A stretch of DNA of 64,000 nt from Aestuariivita sp. (GCA_018401465.1 JAGYKE010000002.1:282901-346900); one strand, 5' to 3'. Counted from the stretch's first letter, positions 10,084-19,990 are shown. Made by a program: numbers and translations. The notes: generated by a model from the sequence alone, not told the origin.

Positions 10084-10949
10084 AGCGATTTCCGGAAGAA
10101 GCGGCCGGTGATCCCGCGCGGCATGAGGCGCAGCAGGACGATGGCGGCCAGAAGAAGCGCGATCTCGCCGAAGGTCGATCCCGCGATGAACGAGAAGATG
10201 CCGTTCAGCCCGCCCAAAAGAACCGACCCTGCGGTGGTGCCCGCAAGGATCGCAGAACCACCCGAGATGACGGTGATGAAGGCCTTGGCGATGTAGGTCG
10301 CCCCGATCGTGGGCAGCACGCCGGTCATGGGGGCTAGAAGGCCGCCCGCCAGACCGGACACCGCCGCGCCCAGACCGAAGGTGACCATGTAGATCCGGCT
10401 CGTCGAGACACCCAGCGCCGATGCCATCTCGGCGTTCTGCATCGTGCCCCGCGCCAAAAGGCCCAGCTTGGTATAGCGCAGGGTAAGCCAGACGGCGATC
10501 AGCAGGACGATGGTGATCAGGATCAGGAAGAGTTCGTAGCCCGAAGCCGCATAGCTGCCGATCCGGATTGCCCCGAGCGGGGGCGCGACCGTCGTCGCGG
10601 TCGAGGCCCCGAATATCGAGGTCACCAGCCCGACCATCAGCAGCGACAGGCCCCATGTGGCCAGTAGCGTGTCCACCATCCGCCCATAGAGCCAGCGGAT
10701 CAGCAGACGTTCCACGATCACCCCAACGATGCCCACGACCAGCGGCGCCAGGATCAGCATGGCGATCCAGATGTTGACCCCCGCATTCGTGGCAACAACG
10801 ACCGTATAGCCGCCCAGCATGAGGAATTCGCCATGGGCGAGATTGATCACCCGCATCATGCCGAAGATGATCGCGAGACCGAGGCTGATCAGCGCAAGGT
10901 TGGCGATCACATAGATCAGCTGAAACAGGACGGCGACGACAAGATCCAC
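10080..10949 (-). CDS. LivH/UrtB-type ABC transporter permease
   Basis: This 289-residue hydrophobic protein carries the LivH signature near its N terminus, 'MMRVINLAHGEFLMLGGY' (about residues 30-47), and the characteristic cytoplasmic-loop region 'LGLLARGTMQNAEMASALG'. It should pair with the LivM-like protein to form the permease of a branched-chain amino acid, urea or short-chain amide importer. It lies 61 bases downstream of the binding-protein gene and overlaps the next permease by 4 bases. Confidence 0.92.
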   Translation of the reverse strand: MDLVVAVLFQLIYVIANLALISLGLAIIFGMMRVINLAHGEFLMLGGYTVVVATNAGVNIWIAMLILAPLVVGIVGVIVERLLIRWLYGRMVDTLLATWGLSLLMVGLVTSIFGASTATTVAPPLGAIRIGSYAASGYELFLILITIVLLIAVWLTLRYTKLGLLARGTMQNAEMASALGVSTSRIYMVTFGLGAAVSGLAGGLLAPMTGVLPTIGATYIAKAFITVISGGSAILAGTTAGSVLLGGLNGIFSFIAGSTFGEIALLLAAIVLLRLMPRGITGRFFRKSL

Positions 10950-11010
10950 GTCAAGCGCTCCGGTGCAATGGGGGTCCGACCGCGACGGGCCGGACCCCGG
11001 GTCTTTGTCT

Positions 11011-12258
11011 TTACTTGATCCCGGCGGCAGCCAGCCCGTTCTCGAAATAGAAGGTCGAGAGCGTCGGATTGGCGTTCAGGTCACAGACCAGCTGCGTGTC
11101 CGCAGGAGGCTGCGCGGTAAAGCTTTCGACGATGTTGAACTCCTGATCCTGCAACTCGCCCAGGACCACGTTCTGGATCGCGTGGTTGGTCTGCGGGTCG
11201 ATGGTGATCGGACCCGACGGGCCGTTGTAGGTCAGCCCCGACTTGAGCGCCGCCGTCACATCGGCATGCTCCACGCTGCCCGCCAGCTTGACCGCTTCGG
11301 CCCAGAGCATCGCCCCTTCGTAAGAGCGCACGGTCAGTTCGTTCATCGTCGCCCGGTTCGCACCGAATTTGGCATCCATCCGCGCGAGGAAGGCTGCGTT
11401 CTCCGCGTTCTGAACGCCTTCGAAATAGGAATATGCGGCCAGAAGTCCGTTGCCTTCCTCGGCCGAGATCAGTTTGTGTTCGTTGCCGATCCCGAAGGTG
11501 GTCGAGGCGATGGGGATTTCCTTGTTCATGCCCGCCGCCGCATACTGGCGGTAGAAGGACACGTGCGCGCCACCGACCAGACCGGAGAAGACGAGGTCGG
11601 GCTTGGCCTGCTGGATCTTGTTGATCGTCGGACCGAAGTTGGTGACATCCAGCGGGAAGAACTCGATCGCCAGCGTCTCGCCGCCGTTTTCCTTGACGAA
11701 CCGTTCCACCCACTGCGCGATGATCTGGCCATAGTTGTAGTCGGCCGCGATGATGTAGGCCTTCTTGCCCCATTTGTTCATCGCATAGGGCACGACCTTG
11801 GCGACGGTCTGCGCGGGCGTCGAGCCGGTGCAGACGTTGTTGAAGTCGCAGACGCCGCCTTCGTACTGGGTGTTGTAGAAATAGAGCGTCTTGAAGCGCG
11901 CCAGCGTCGGGCGGATTGCCTCGCGGCTGGCCGAAGTGATGCCGCCATGCACCGTCGCCGCGCGGTCGCCCGCTGCCGCCTGGGTCGCATACTGGGTGTA
12001 GAACTGGATGGTCGACTGGGCGTCGTACATCTTCAGTTCGACTTCCTTGCCCAGAAGACCGCCTGCCGCGTTGATGTCATCGATGGCAAGGCTGGTCGCA
12101 TCCGCCATTGCGGTGCCGTAGATGTCCAGACCGCCGGACAGATCGAGGATCGAGGCGAAGATGATCTTGTCGCTGCCCTGCGCGCGCCCGATGATCGGGG
12201 CCGATGACAAGGCCAGCGCCGTCGACCCGGTCAGAAAACTTCTACGCGAAAAATTCAT
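11011..12258 (-). CDS. Periplasmic binding protein, urea/short-chain amide type
   Basis: This 415-residue protein starts MNFSRRSFLTGSTALALS, a twin-arginine signal peptide with a probable cleavage after GRAQG. The mature part is a type I periplasmic binding fold of the UrtA/FmdD kind: 'ILDLSGGLDIYGTAMADAT', 'INAAGGLLGKEVEL', 'TVHGGITSASREAIRP' and a cysteine pair (GVCDFNNVCTG). It would capture the substrate for the downstream permease and ATPases. The frame extends 16 codons upstream, but the Tat signal places the start at 12258. Resemblance to UrtA/FmdD and the amidase fusion favour an amide or urea derivative rather than an amino acid. Confidence 0.9.
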   Translation of the reverse strand: MNFSRRSFLTGSTALALSSAPIIGRAQGSDKIIFASILDLSGGLDIYGTAMADATSLAIDDINAAGGLLGKEVELKMYDAQSTIQFYTQYATQAAAGDRAATVHGGITSASREAIRPTLARFKTLYFYNTQYEGGVCDFNNVCTGSTPAQTVAKVVPYAMNKWGKKAYIIAADYNYGQIIAQWVERFVKENGGETLAIEFFPLDVTNFGPTINKIQQAKPDLVFSGLVGGAHVSFYRQYAAAGMNKEIPIASTTFGIGNEHKLISAEEGNGLLAAYSYFEGVQNAENAAFLARMDAKFGANRATMNELTVRSYEGAMLWAEAVKLAGSVEHADVTAALKSGLTYNGPSGPITIDPQTNHAIQNVVLGELQDQEFNIVESFTAQPPADTQLVCDLNANPTLSTFYFENGLAAAGIK

Positions 12259-12316
12259 GTCAGTCTCTCCTGTTGGGGTTGTGACGGATACGACAGGCGT
12301 GTTCACCCTGTTCGCA

Positions 12317-13966
12317 TCAGTCGTTGGTCTCGGACGTTTTGCCGTCCGCTTTACGGCCGCGGGAGGACCCGCTGCTGCGGCGATCCAGCTGCGAGGTCAC
12401 GCCCCGCACGCCGTCGCCGATATTCATGCCGACTTCCTCGCCCAGACGCTGCACAGCCGGCAGTTGCAGGGCCATCGAGAGAACCCCGTCGACAAGCTGG
12501 TTGACGGTGCCGCCATCGCCGCCGCCACCTTCACCGCCCGAGCCACCCGAATGACCCATCCCGCTGATGTGGTTGATGCGGATGCTTTCGATCTTCTCGG
12601 CGGGCTTGAGCATGCGCTCGACCACTTCCGGCAGCGTCTTGATGCGTGCCTCGTCCAGCTTCATCGCCATCAGTTCGGCGCTCTGGGCGTTTTCTGCCTC
12701 GATCACGGCGGCGCGGCCCTTGGCCTCGGCCATCAGTCGGGCCTTCTGCGCTTCGGCACGTTCCAGCATCGCCTTGGCCTCGGCTTCGGCCATCGCCAGC
12801 ATGCTGCCCACTTCGGACCGCACGCGGGTATCGTCCACCTCAGCCTGTTCCGTGGCGCGGATCAGCGCAAGCACCTTTTCGCGGTCGGCCGCGGCCTGTT
12901 CGCGGATGGTGCGCACCTTTTCCTCGGCCTCGGCCCCGGCGGCGGTGGCGGCGATCGCCTCGGCCTCGGCATGGGCTTCCTCGACGCGCTTGGCGGCGAG
13001 ACGCACGGCGTTTTCCGTCTTGGCAAGCGCTGTCGCGAGTTCGGCGGCAAGCGTCTGCTCGCGCAGCTCGCGGTCCTTGCTGATTTCGGTCAGGCGGACC
13101 TCGCGTTCGCGGGCGATCCGGGCAGCCTCGCGCCGCTTCTCGGACGTGGCCTGTTCCTCGGCGGTTTCAGCCATGGAGCGCGAGCGCGCGATCTCGATCT
13201 CGCGCTGCTGGGTGATCATCGCCTCCTCTTCCTCGCGCGAGATGGTGAGCTTGCGCTTGGTCGCATCGAGCTGGCTCTGGCGCACGGCGACCTCGGCATC
13301 GGCCTCGATCACGGCGCGTTCCTTCTTGTTGACCGCGATGATCTCGGCCAGACGCCGCATCCCCAGCGCGTTGAAGGCGTTGTTTTCATCCAGCGCATGG
13401 AACGGCGTCTGGTCGATCCGCGTCAGCGACACGGATTCGAGCAACAAGCCGTTCTGCGCGAGGTTTTCGCTCAGGATATCGGACACTTCGCGCGCATAGC
13501 CCGCCCGGTTGTCCTGCAGTTCGTCCATGGTGTACCGCGCCGCAACCGACAGCATCGCGTCGACCAGCTTGCCTTCAAGCGTCTCGGCCAGATCGGCCGA
13601 CCGGAACGACTTGCCCGCAAGCGCCTGCGCAGCCGTCGCGACACCTTCCGCCGATGCGCGCACGCGGACATAGAATTCCGCCCCCACATCCACCCGCAGA
13701 CGATCCTTGGTGATGATCGATTTCGGCCCGAGCCGTTCGATCTCGAGCTTGGTGGTGCGCATGTTCACTTCAGAGATTTTGTGCAGGAAAGGCAGCGCGA
13801 TACAGCCACCGTCAAGCACAACCCTCTGGCCCCCGGCACCGGTCCGAACCAGGCTGATCTCGCGTGTGGCCTTGCGGTAGTACCTGTTCAAAAAGAGGAT
13901 GATCAGAATTGCAACGATTACCGCGACAACCAGAGTTGCAAACACCGCCATCACGTCCACTCCCAT
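12317..13966 (-). CDS. SPFH/flotillin-like membrane protein
   Basis: This protein of about 549 residues has one N-terminal membrane segment (VFATLVVAVIVAILIILF), an SPFH/band 7 domain (TRIDQTPFHALDENNAFNALG at its end), a long charged Ala/Glu-rich coiled coil (about residues 220-460) and a Gly-rich tail, the layout of YqiK/flotillin proteins that organise membrane microdomains. The start is uncertain: 13966 gives MGVDVMAVF; an ATG 15 bases later has GGGAG at good spacing, while the frame reaches 14050. It lies 58 bases upstream of the amide-binding protein on the same strand, so it may be co-transcribed with the transporter. Confidence 0.88.
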   Translation of the reverse strand: MGVDVMAVFATLVVAVIVAILIILFLNRYYRKATREISLVRTGAGGQRVVLDGGCIALPFLHKISEVNMRTTKLEIERLGPKSIITKDRLRVDVGAEFYVRVRASAEGVATAAQALAGKSFRSADLAETLEGKLVDAMLSVAARYTMDELQDNRAGYAREVSDILSENLAQNGLLLESVSLTRIDQTPFHALDENNAFNALGMRRLAEIIAVNKKERAVIEADAEVAVRQSQLDATKRKLTISREEEEAMITQQREIEIARSRSMAETAEEQATSEKRREAARIAREREVRLTEISKDRELREQTLAAELATALAKTENAVRLAAKRVEEAHAEAEAIAATAAGAEAEEKVRTIREQAAADREKVLALIRATEQAEVDDTRVRSEVGSMLAMAEAEAKAMLERAEAQKARLMAEAKGRAAVIEAENAQSAELMAMKLDEARIKTLPEVVERMLKPAEKIESIRINHISGMGHSGGSGGEGGGGDGGTVNQLVDGVLSMALQLPAVQRLGEEVGMNIGDGVRGVTSQLDRRSSGSSRGRKADGKTSETND

Positions 13967-14255
13967 GTCATGCGTCGGCGCTTCATCGCGCCTGTCATCC
14001 GCCCGACTCTTCCGAGTTTTGGCCAAACGGACGTTTGTTAACTTGCTCACGGTAGGCGGCGAGTCGAAAGGAAGTCAACATCATTGATTGACGTTGCGGC
14101 AAGTATTGGCTGACAAAATCTGGCAGAAAACAGATACTTGCCTGATTGCTGTGCAGATCAGACATGGCTCCGGCGACCGAATTCGCAGATCGCCCATCGA
14201 AAGAGTCACGCCGCGCGACGGTTACACGGCAGTCCGGCCCCTGATGCCCTCAAAC

Positions 14256-14903
14256 TCAGCAATCCACGGCCGCCGCCAATCCGGCGCGCAGCGAATCGAT
14301 CATGTCATCGAGCCGCATCGAGGCCATATCGGCGCGCTGGTGCATCTCCAACAAGCTGTCAGCCGCCAGATCATCCAGCAGTCCGGCCACCTGCGCGGGC
14401 AGATATGGCAGATGGACGAAACCAGCCCGCGTGCCCGGGTGATGCTCCGCGCAATGATGCAGCGCCACATAGAGCGTGGCGTTGCACAGATATGTCCCGG
14501 CACTGCCCGACTGGCGGCAAGGAAGGCCGGCGCGCCGGATCGCGGCTTGCATCGCATCGGCGGGCAACGTCGACAGGTAACCATCCGGCCCGCTGTCGAT
14601 CACCTTGCCGTTGTGACGGTATCCCGTGTTGTCGGGCAATTCGAACCACGACCAGTTGGCCGCCACCCGTTCGATGCGGATCATCGGCTCTCCCGGCAAG
14701 AGCCCGAGCGAGACGACAATGCGTGGCGCCAGCTCGTCGATCAGCCTCGGCAGATCGTGACGGACCGCGCGGAAATCAACCGGCAACGTGCGCCCCACGA
14801 CCTCGACACCGGCAATCCGCTGCCCGTCCAGCGCTTTGGCTACCAGTTCTGACGGGTTCGCGCTGCGCCCTGCATAACCCTGAAAGCCCGTGACAAGGAT
14901 CAT
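14256..14903 (-). CDS. pcp: Pyroglutamyl-peptidase I (pyrrolidone-carboxylate peptidase)
   Basis: This 215-residue cysteine peptidase of family C15 removes N-terminal pyroglutamate from peptides. It begins MILVTGFQGYAGRSANPSE, the family start. The catalytic residues are recognisable: Glu in the GEPMIRIERVAAN region, Cys in GTYLCN and His in FVHLPYLP. The start at 14903 has GGAGGGG nearby upstream; the longer frame to 15032 has no family similarity. It is alone on the minus strand between the SPFH gene and a divergent transporter. Release of pyroglutamate would suit the neighbouring oxoprolinase/hydantoinase genes, but that is inference. Confidence 0.9.
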   Translation of the reverse strand: MILVTGFQGYAGRSANPSELVAKALDGQRIAGVEVVGRTLPVDFRAVRHDLPRLIDELAPRIVVSLGLLPGEPMIRIERVAANWSWFELPDNTGYRHNGKVIDSGPDGYLSTLPADAMQAAIRRAGLPCRQSGSAGTYLCNATLYVALHHCAEHHPGTRAGFVHLPYLPAQVAGLLDDLAADSLLEMHQRADMASMRLDDMIDSLRAGLAAAVDC

Positions 14904-15306
14904 CCGCCCCTCCTGTGCATTCGGACGCCCACCATGACGCGCGCCGCACGGTTCAGGCAAGTGCCGTGCTGTGGGCTCTCGCCTGTTGCCCCCGATCCGG
15001 CTGACCTGCCGCCGGTATGTTGGATGAAGCATCAGGTTTGCATGGCCCGGTTCCCGGCCGCCATGGGGCTCGGGTGGGCCGGCTTTGAAGCGAATCGCGC
15101 TGGATTACCCCATCGCCCGCACGCGCTCTGATGATGTGACCGCCGCCGCCCGACGGCATCTGCTTGCCAGGATGGGGCTGCGAGAATCCACACAGAGAGG
15201 AGCGGTCATGCCATCACTGCACGGTGCCGGCGGAATCCGGTTGACCCCGTGACCCCGCCAAGCAATCCTTTGATCGGAATGTGGGTGCGTTAAGTGTTTC
15301 AAATGA

Positions 15307-15325
15307 GTTTGACACAGGGTCAAAC
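15307..15325. promoter_or_regulatory. Inverted repeat upstream of the BMP transporter operon
   Basis: A perfect 7-base inverted repeat, GTTTGAC and GTCAAAC with a 5-base spacer, ends 24 bases before the start of the BMP binding-protein gene. It has the size and placement of a repressor operator. The rest of the 446-base gap between pcp and this gene (14904-15349) shows no gene and no recognised riboswitch. A GGGGGAA ribosome site lies between the repeat and the ATG. Confidence 0.45.
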
Positions 15326-15349
15326 AGAAACTTTTTGGGGGAAAGAACA

Positions 15350-16363
15350 ATGAATTCCAAGCTGATCCGGCTTGATCGCAGGTCGGTTCTCATGGGTGGC
15401 GCGGCGCTTGTGGGGACCAGCGCCCTTCCGCGCAGCGCTTGGGCGCAGACCCCGCTCAAGGTTGCGGGCATCTACACGGTCCCGGTGGAACAGCAGTGGG
15501 TCAGCCGCATCCACAAGGCGGCCGAAGCGGCCAAGGCCGCGGGCCGGGTCGACTACAGCTTTACCGAGAACGTCTCGAACACCGACTATCCCCGCGTCAT
15601 GCGCGAATATGCCGAAAGCGGAGTCAAGCTGATCGTCGGTGAAATCTTCGGTGTCGAGCAGGAAGCCCGCGAAGTCGCCGCCGAATATCCCGAAGTGGCC
15701 TTCCTGATGGGGTCGTCCTTCCTTGAAGATGCGGCCCTGCCGAATCTTGCCGTCTTCGACAACTATATTCAGGACGCCTCTAATCTGACCGGGATCATTG
15801 CGGGTTCGATGACCAAGACCGGCAATGTCGGACTGGTCGGCGGCTTCCCCATCCCGGAGGTCAATCGCCTGATGCATGCCTTCATGGCCGGCGTCCGCGA
15901 AACCCGCCCCGACGCGAGCTTCCAGGTCAGCTTCATCGGATCGTGGTTCGACCCGCCGAAAGCCAAGGAAACGGCCTTTGCCATGATCGAAGCGGGCGCC
16001 GACATGCTTTATGCCGAACGCTTCGGCGTCAGCGACGCGGCCAAGGAAAAGGGCGTGCTCGCGATCGGCAACGTGATCGACACGCAGGCCGACTATCCCG
16101 ACACGGTCATCGCTTCGGCGCTCTGGCATTTCGAGCCCACCTTCGACAAGGCGGTCGAAAACGTGCTGGCGGGCACCTTCAAGGCCGCGAATTACGGCGT
16201 CTACAGCTACATGAAGGAAGGCGGCTGCACGCTCTCGCCGCTGGGCACCTTCGAAGGCAAGGTGCCGGCCGAAGCCATGGCACTCGTGGCCGAGCGTGAG
16301 GCCGCCATCCGTGCGGGCACCTTCACCGTGACCGTGGACGACACCGAACCCAAATCGTCGTGA
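15350..16363 (+). CDS. BMP family ABC transporter substrate-binding protein
   Basis: This 337-residue protein belongs to the BMP (basic membrane protein/PnrA-like) family that binds nucleosides or related purine and pyrimidine compounds. It begins with a Tat-like signal (DRRSVLMGG, cleavage near SAWAQT). Family features include 'VGEIFGVEQEAREVAAEYPEVAFL', 'NVGLVGGFPIPEVNRLMHAF' and 'VIDTQADYPDTVIASALWHF'. The start follows GGGGGAAAG by 6 bases. It is the first gene of a five-gene operon with one ATPase, two permeases and a cytosine-deaminase-like enzyme, so the ligand is probably a nucleobase, nucleoside or related cyclic ureide. Confidence 0.92.
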   Translation: MNSKLIRLDRRSVLMGGAALVGTSALPRSAWAQTPLKVAGIYTVPVEQQWVSRIHKAAEAAKAAGRVDYSFTENVSNTDYPRVMREYAESGVKLIVGEIFGVEQEAREVAAEYPEVAFLMGSSFLEDAALPNLAVFDNYIQDASNLTGIIAGSMTKTGNVGLVGGFPIPEVNRLMHAFMAGVRETRPDASFQVSFIGSWFDPPKAKETAFAMIEAGADMLYAERFGVSDAAKEKGVLAIGNVIDTQADYPDTVIASALWHFEPTFDKAVENVLAGTFKAANYGVYSYMKEGGCTLSPLGTFEGKVPAEAMALVAEREAAIRAGTFTVTVDDTEPKSS

Positions 16364-17901
16364 CACCCATGACCACCGGGGCGGGGGACGAAGTTCTCCG
16401 CCTCACCGGCATCACCCGGCGCTTTGGCACGCTTGTCGCCAATGACGGCATCGACCTTATGCTTCGGCGGGGCGAGGTGCTGGCCCTGCTGGGGGAAAAC
16501 GGGGCGGGCAAGACAACGCTGATGAACATCCTCTTCGGCCATTATCTGGCCGATGCAGGATCGGTCACGGTGATGGGGCGCCCGCTTCCGCCCGGCAACC
16601 CGGCCGCCGCGCTGGCGGCGGGCCTGGGAATGGTGCACCAGCATTTCACGCTGGCCGAACAGATGACGGTGCTGGAAAACGTGCTGCTGGGCACCCTGCC
16701 TCTCTGGCGTGCAGGCCTTCCCTTGGGTGCGGCACGCGAACGGCTGATGCGACTGGCCGAAGATTTCGGGCTGGCGATCGATCCTGATGCCCGCGTGGGC
16801 ACCCTCTCGGTGGGCGAACGCCAGCGGGTCGAGATCCTGAAGGCGCTCTGGCGCGATGCCCGCATCCTGATCCTCGATGAACCGACTGCCGTTCTCACTC
16901 CGCAAGAGACTGACGCGCTGACCGCCACGCTGCGGCGCATGGTGGGGCAAGGGCTTTCGGTCGTCTTCATCAGCCACAAGCTGCACGAGGTGCTCGGCCT
17001 TGCCGACCGCTGCGTTGTGCTGCGCCATGGCCGCGTGGTGGCCGAGGTCTCCACCGCAGGCGCGACGCGCGCCGATCTCGCCCGCCTGATGGTGGGCGAA
17101 GAGGTGGCCACCCCCAGCGTGGCCCCCGGCCGCCCGGGCGCGCCACTTCTGACGCTCGAACATGTGGCGACACGGGCGCAGGGCACGGCACACCCCCTGC
17201 GCGGCGTGTCCATGACGCTGCGCGCGGGCACGATCACCGGGCTTGCAGGCGTCTCGGGTAACGGGCAGGCGGCCCTGTCTGACCTCATCTCGGGCCTGAT
17301 CGCCCCCACGGCGGGCCGCATGCAGATCGCCGACGCCCCGCCGCGGGGCTGGTCGCCCCGGGCAGCCGTGGCAGCGGGTATCGCCCGTATCCCCGAGGAT
17401 CGCCACAAGACCGGCACGGTTGCCGATTTCACGCTCACCGAAAATGCGATCCTGGAAACCTATGCCCGCGCGCCTTTCAGCCGCCGAGGCTGGATGGACT
17501 GGCGCGCCGCCCGCGATTTCTGCACCCGCCTCATCGCCGCCTATGATCTGCGCGGATCAGGCCCGGAAGGGCGTATCCGCCTCTTGTCGGGCGGCAACAT
17601 GCAAAAGCTGATCCTTGGGCGCGTGCTGGAACACCACCCCCGCATCATCCTCGCCAACCAGCCCGTGCGCGGCCTTGACGTCGGCGCCATTGCCTATGTC
17701 CATGGCCGCCTTCTGGCCGCCCGCGACGATGGGGCGGCGATCCTGCTGATTTCCGAGGATCTCGATGAAATCATGACCCTGTCGGACGACATACACGTCA
17801 TCAGCGAAGGCCGCCTCTCGCCCGCCTTCCCGCGCGGCACGATGACGACCGCCGATCTTGGTCTCTGGATGGCCGGACAGGGCTTTGCCGATGCCGCCTG
17901 A
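16360..17901 (+). CDS. Double-domain ABC ATPase of a BMP-type importer
   Basis: This 513-residue protein has two ATP-binding cassettes, as in sugar and nucleoside importers. The first has Walker A GENGAGKTT, signature LSVGERQRVEI and Walker B ILILDEPTAVLTP; the second has the degenerate 'GVSGNGQAAL' loop and 'LLSGGNMQKLILGR'. The GTG at 16360 overlaps the stop of the binding protein by 4 bases; an ATG at 16369 is an alternative. It energises the two permeases encoded downstream. The gap of 101 bases to the next gene holds nothing clear. Confidence 0.92.
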   Translation: MTPMTTGAGDEVLRLTGITRRFGTLVANDGIDLMLRRGEVLALLGENGAGKTTLMNILFGHYLADAGSVTVMGRPLPPGNPAAALAAGLGMVHQHFTLAEQMTVLENVLLGTLPLWRAGLPLGAARERLMRLAEDFGLAIDPDARVGTLSVGERQRVEILKALWRDARILILDEPTAVLTPQETDALTATLRRMVGQGLSVVFISHKLHEVLGLADRCVVLRHGRVVAEVSTAGATRADLARLMVGEEVATPSVAPGRPGAPLLTLEHVATRAQGTAHPLRGVSMTLRAGTITGLAGVSGNGQAALSDLISGLIAPTAGRMQIADAPPRGWSPRAAVAAGIARIPEDRHKTGTVADFTLTENAILETYARAPFSRRGWMDWRAARDFCTRLIAAYDLRGSGPEGRIRLLSGGNMQKLILGRVLEHHPRIILANQPVRGLDVGAIAYVHGRLLAARDDGAAILLISEDLDEIMTLSDDIHVISEGRLSPAFPRGTMTTADLGLWMAGQGFADAA

Positions 17902-18002
17902 CAGCACCCGCTGGGTTTTCCGCCCCCGAATGTCCCGGAGACCGTTCTGGCACGGCGCACAGGGGCAGCGCCCCGGTTCACCATCAGTACCGGAGGCCAC
18001 CC

Positions 18003-19046
18003 GTGCGGCTTGAGCCTATCGCCAACCCGCCCCTTGCGCGCAGGCTTGGACTACCCGCGCTGGCGATCGCCGCGACCACCGCGTTCGGCTCGGGCCTGGC
18101 CGCCGTGGCAGGGGCCGATCCCTTCGCCACGCTGGGGCTGATCCTGACCGGGGCGGCGGGATCGCGCTTTGCGCTTCTGGAAACGCTGAACCGCGCGACA
18201 CCGCTGATCTTCACGGGTCTTGCCATAGCGGTCGCCTTCCGGGCGCGACTGTGGAACATCGGGGCCGAGGCGCAGCTTTACGCAGGCGCGATCCTGACCG
18301 TGCTCGTGGGCACTTCGGGTCTTGGCCTGCCCTTCGTGCATCCCGCCATGGCACTGGCCGCCATCGGGGCCGGGGCGGTCCTGCTCTTGGGGCCGGTTCT
18401 TCTCAAGACCCGGCTTGGGGTCGACGAGGTGGTGACGACCCTGCTTCTCAATTTCGTGGTTCTTCTTCTGGTCAGCTATCTTCTCGAGGGGCCAATGAAG
18501 GACCCCGGCGGCATGGGATGGCCAAAGTCCGAACCCTTGCCCCGCGAGGCGCGCCTGCCCCGCATCGTGGAGGGTCTGCGCCTGCACTGGGGCTTTGCGC
18601 TGGCGCTGATCGCAGCCGTCGCGGTTTGGGTGATCCAGACACGCACCACGCTGGGATACGAGATCCGCGCCGTGGGCCTGAACCCGCGCGCTGCGCGTTT
18701 TGCAGGCATTCCCGTCGGCGCGGTCATGGTGAAGACAGCCCTTCTCTCGGGTGGGCTTGCCGCCATGGCCGGGTTTTCCGAGGTCGCGGGGCTCAAGGGC
18801 CACCTCAGCCTCGATCTCTCGCCGGGCTTTGGCTATACCGGCATCATTGTCGCAATGCTCGCGCTGCTGCATCCACTGGCGGTGGTGCCTTCGGCGCTGT
18901 TTGTGGCGGGCATCTTCGTTGGCGCCGACAGCATGAGCCGGGCAGCCGAGGTCCCCACATATATCGCCGACATGCTTCTGGCGGCAGCCCTGCTCTTCAT
19001 GGTGCTGGCGCTGGGTCTCACGCGGTATCGGGTGGTGCGCGGATGA
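18003..19046 (+). CDS. BMP-type ABC transporter permease 1
   Basis: This 347-residue multi-span membrane protein is of the NupP/YufP type: 'FTGLAIAVAFRARLWNIGAEAQLYAGA', 'GVDEVVTTLLLNFVVLLLVSYL' and 'GLNPRAARFAGIPV' are the family landmarks. The start is a GTG (MRLEPIANPP) 101 bases after the ATPase. It would form the transmembrane channel with the next gene, which it overlaps by 4 bases. Confidence 0.9.
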   Translation: MRLEPIANPPLARRLGLPALAIAATTAFGSGLAAVAGADPFATLGLILTGAAGSRFALLETLNRATPLIFTGLAIAVAFRARLWNIGAEAQLYAGAILTVLVGTSGLGLPFVHPAMALAAIGAGAVLLLGPVLLKTRLGVDEVVTTLLLNFVVLLLVSYLLEGPMKDPGGMGWPKSEPLPREARLPRIVEGLRLHWGFALALIAAVAVWVIQTRTTLGYEIRAVGLNPRAARFAGIPVGAVMVKTALLSGGLAAMAGFSEVAGLKGHLSLDLSPGFGYTGIIVAMLALLHPLAVVPSALFVAGIFVGADSMSRAAEVPTYIADMLLAAALLFMVLALGLTRYRVVRG

Positions 19047-19990
19047 TGGAGTTGCTGGACATCCTGCTGGCGGGCAGCTTCTGGGCGGCGGCGGTGCGGA
19101 TCGCATCGCCTCTCATCTTTGCCACCATGGGCGAGCTGATCTGCGAACGCGCAGGCGTGCTGAACCTCGGGATCGAGGGCATCATGGTGATCGGCGCCTT
19201 CACCGGCTGGATCGCAGTCTACATGGGCGCGCCGCTGTGGTGGGGGGTGGCGGCGGCGATGCTGGCGGGCATGACCTTCGGCCTTCTGCACGCCATCCTG
19301 ACGGTGCCCTTCGGCCTGTCGCAGCATGTCGTGGGTCTGGGCGTCACGCTGCTGGCCACATCGACAAGTTACTTCGTCTACCGCCTTGCCCTGCCTGAGG
19401 TCACCAGCCCCCCGCGGATCGAGCCCTTCCAGAACCTGCCCATCCCGATCCTGTCGGACATCCCGCTGATCGGGCCCGCCTTCTTCAACCAGACGCCGCT
19501 GACATATGCCGCCTTTGCCTGCGCGGGGCTGACGGCCTTGGTGCTCTGGCGCACGCCTTTGGGTCTGGCGATCCGGGCGGCGGGCGAAAACCCCTCGGCG
19601 GTGGCCGCGCAGGGGCTTTCCGTCACGGGGCTGCGTATGGGGGCGGTGATCGTGGGGTCGGGGCTGATGGCCGTGGGGGGCAGTTTCCTGACGCTTTCGG
19701 CCTTCTCATCCTTCTTCTTCGAAATGGTGAACGGCCGTGGCTGGATCTGTGTCGCGCTCGTCGTCTTCGGCGCATGGCGGCCGGGCAAGGCCGTTCTGGG
19801 CGCGCTTCTCTTTGCCGCCTTCGATGCGCTCCAGATCCGCCTGCAGCAGACGGACATCGGCCAGATCGTGCCCTATCAGGCCTTCCTCGCGGTGCCTTAC
19901 GTGCTGTCCATCCTCGCGCTAATCCTGATGTCGCGCCGGGCCGAGGTGCCCGCCGCCCTGATGATCCCGTTCAACAAGGGGGAACGCTGA
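19043..19990 (+). CDS. BMP-type ABC transporter permease 2
   Basis: This 315-residue membrane protein is of the NupQ/YufQ type, with 'PLIFATMGELICERAGVLNLGIEG' (residues about 24-47) and 'GLAIRAAGENPSAVAAQGLSV'. The ATG at 19043 overlaps the stop of permease 1 (ATGA); a second ATG follows at once. Its stop abuts the next gene's ATG directly. It completes the importer with the preceding three genes. Confidence 0.9.
   Translation: MMELLDILLAGSFWAAAVRIASPLIFATMGELICERAGVLNLGIEGIMVIGAFTGWIAVYMGAPLWWGVAAAMLAGMTFGLLHAILTVPFGLSQHVVGLGVTLLATSTSYFVYRLALPEVTSPPRIEPFQNLPIPILSDIPLIGPAFFNQTPLTYAAFACAGLTALVLWRTPLGLAIRAAGENPSAVAAQGLSVTGLRMGAVIVGSGLMAVGGSFLTLSAFSSFFFEMVNGRGWICVALVVFGAWRPGKAVLGALLFAAFDALQIRLQQTDIGQIVPYQAFLAVPYVLSILALILMSRRAEVPAALMIPFNKGER

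Noticed and set aside
12122..14041. 639-residue plus-strand open frame
   Set aside because: It is antisense to the SPFH gene; the regular composition comes from the coiled-coil codons on the other strand.
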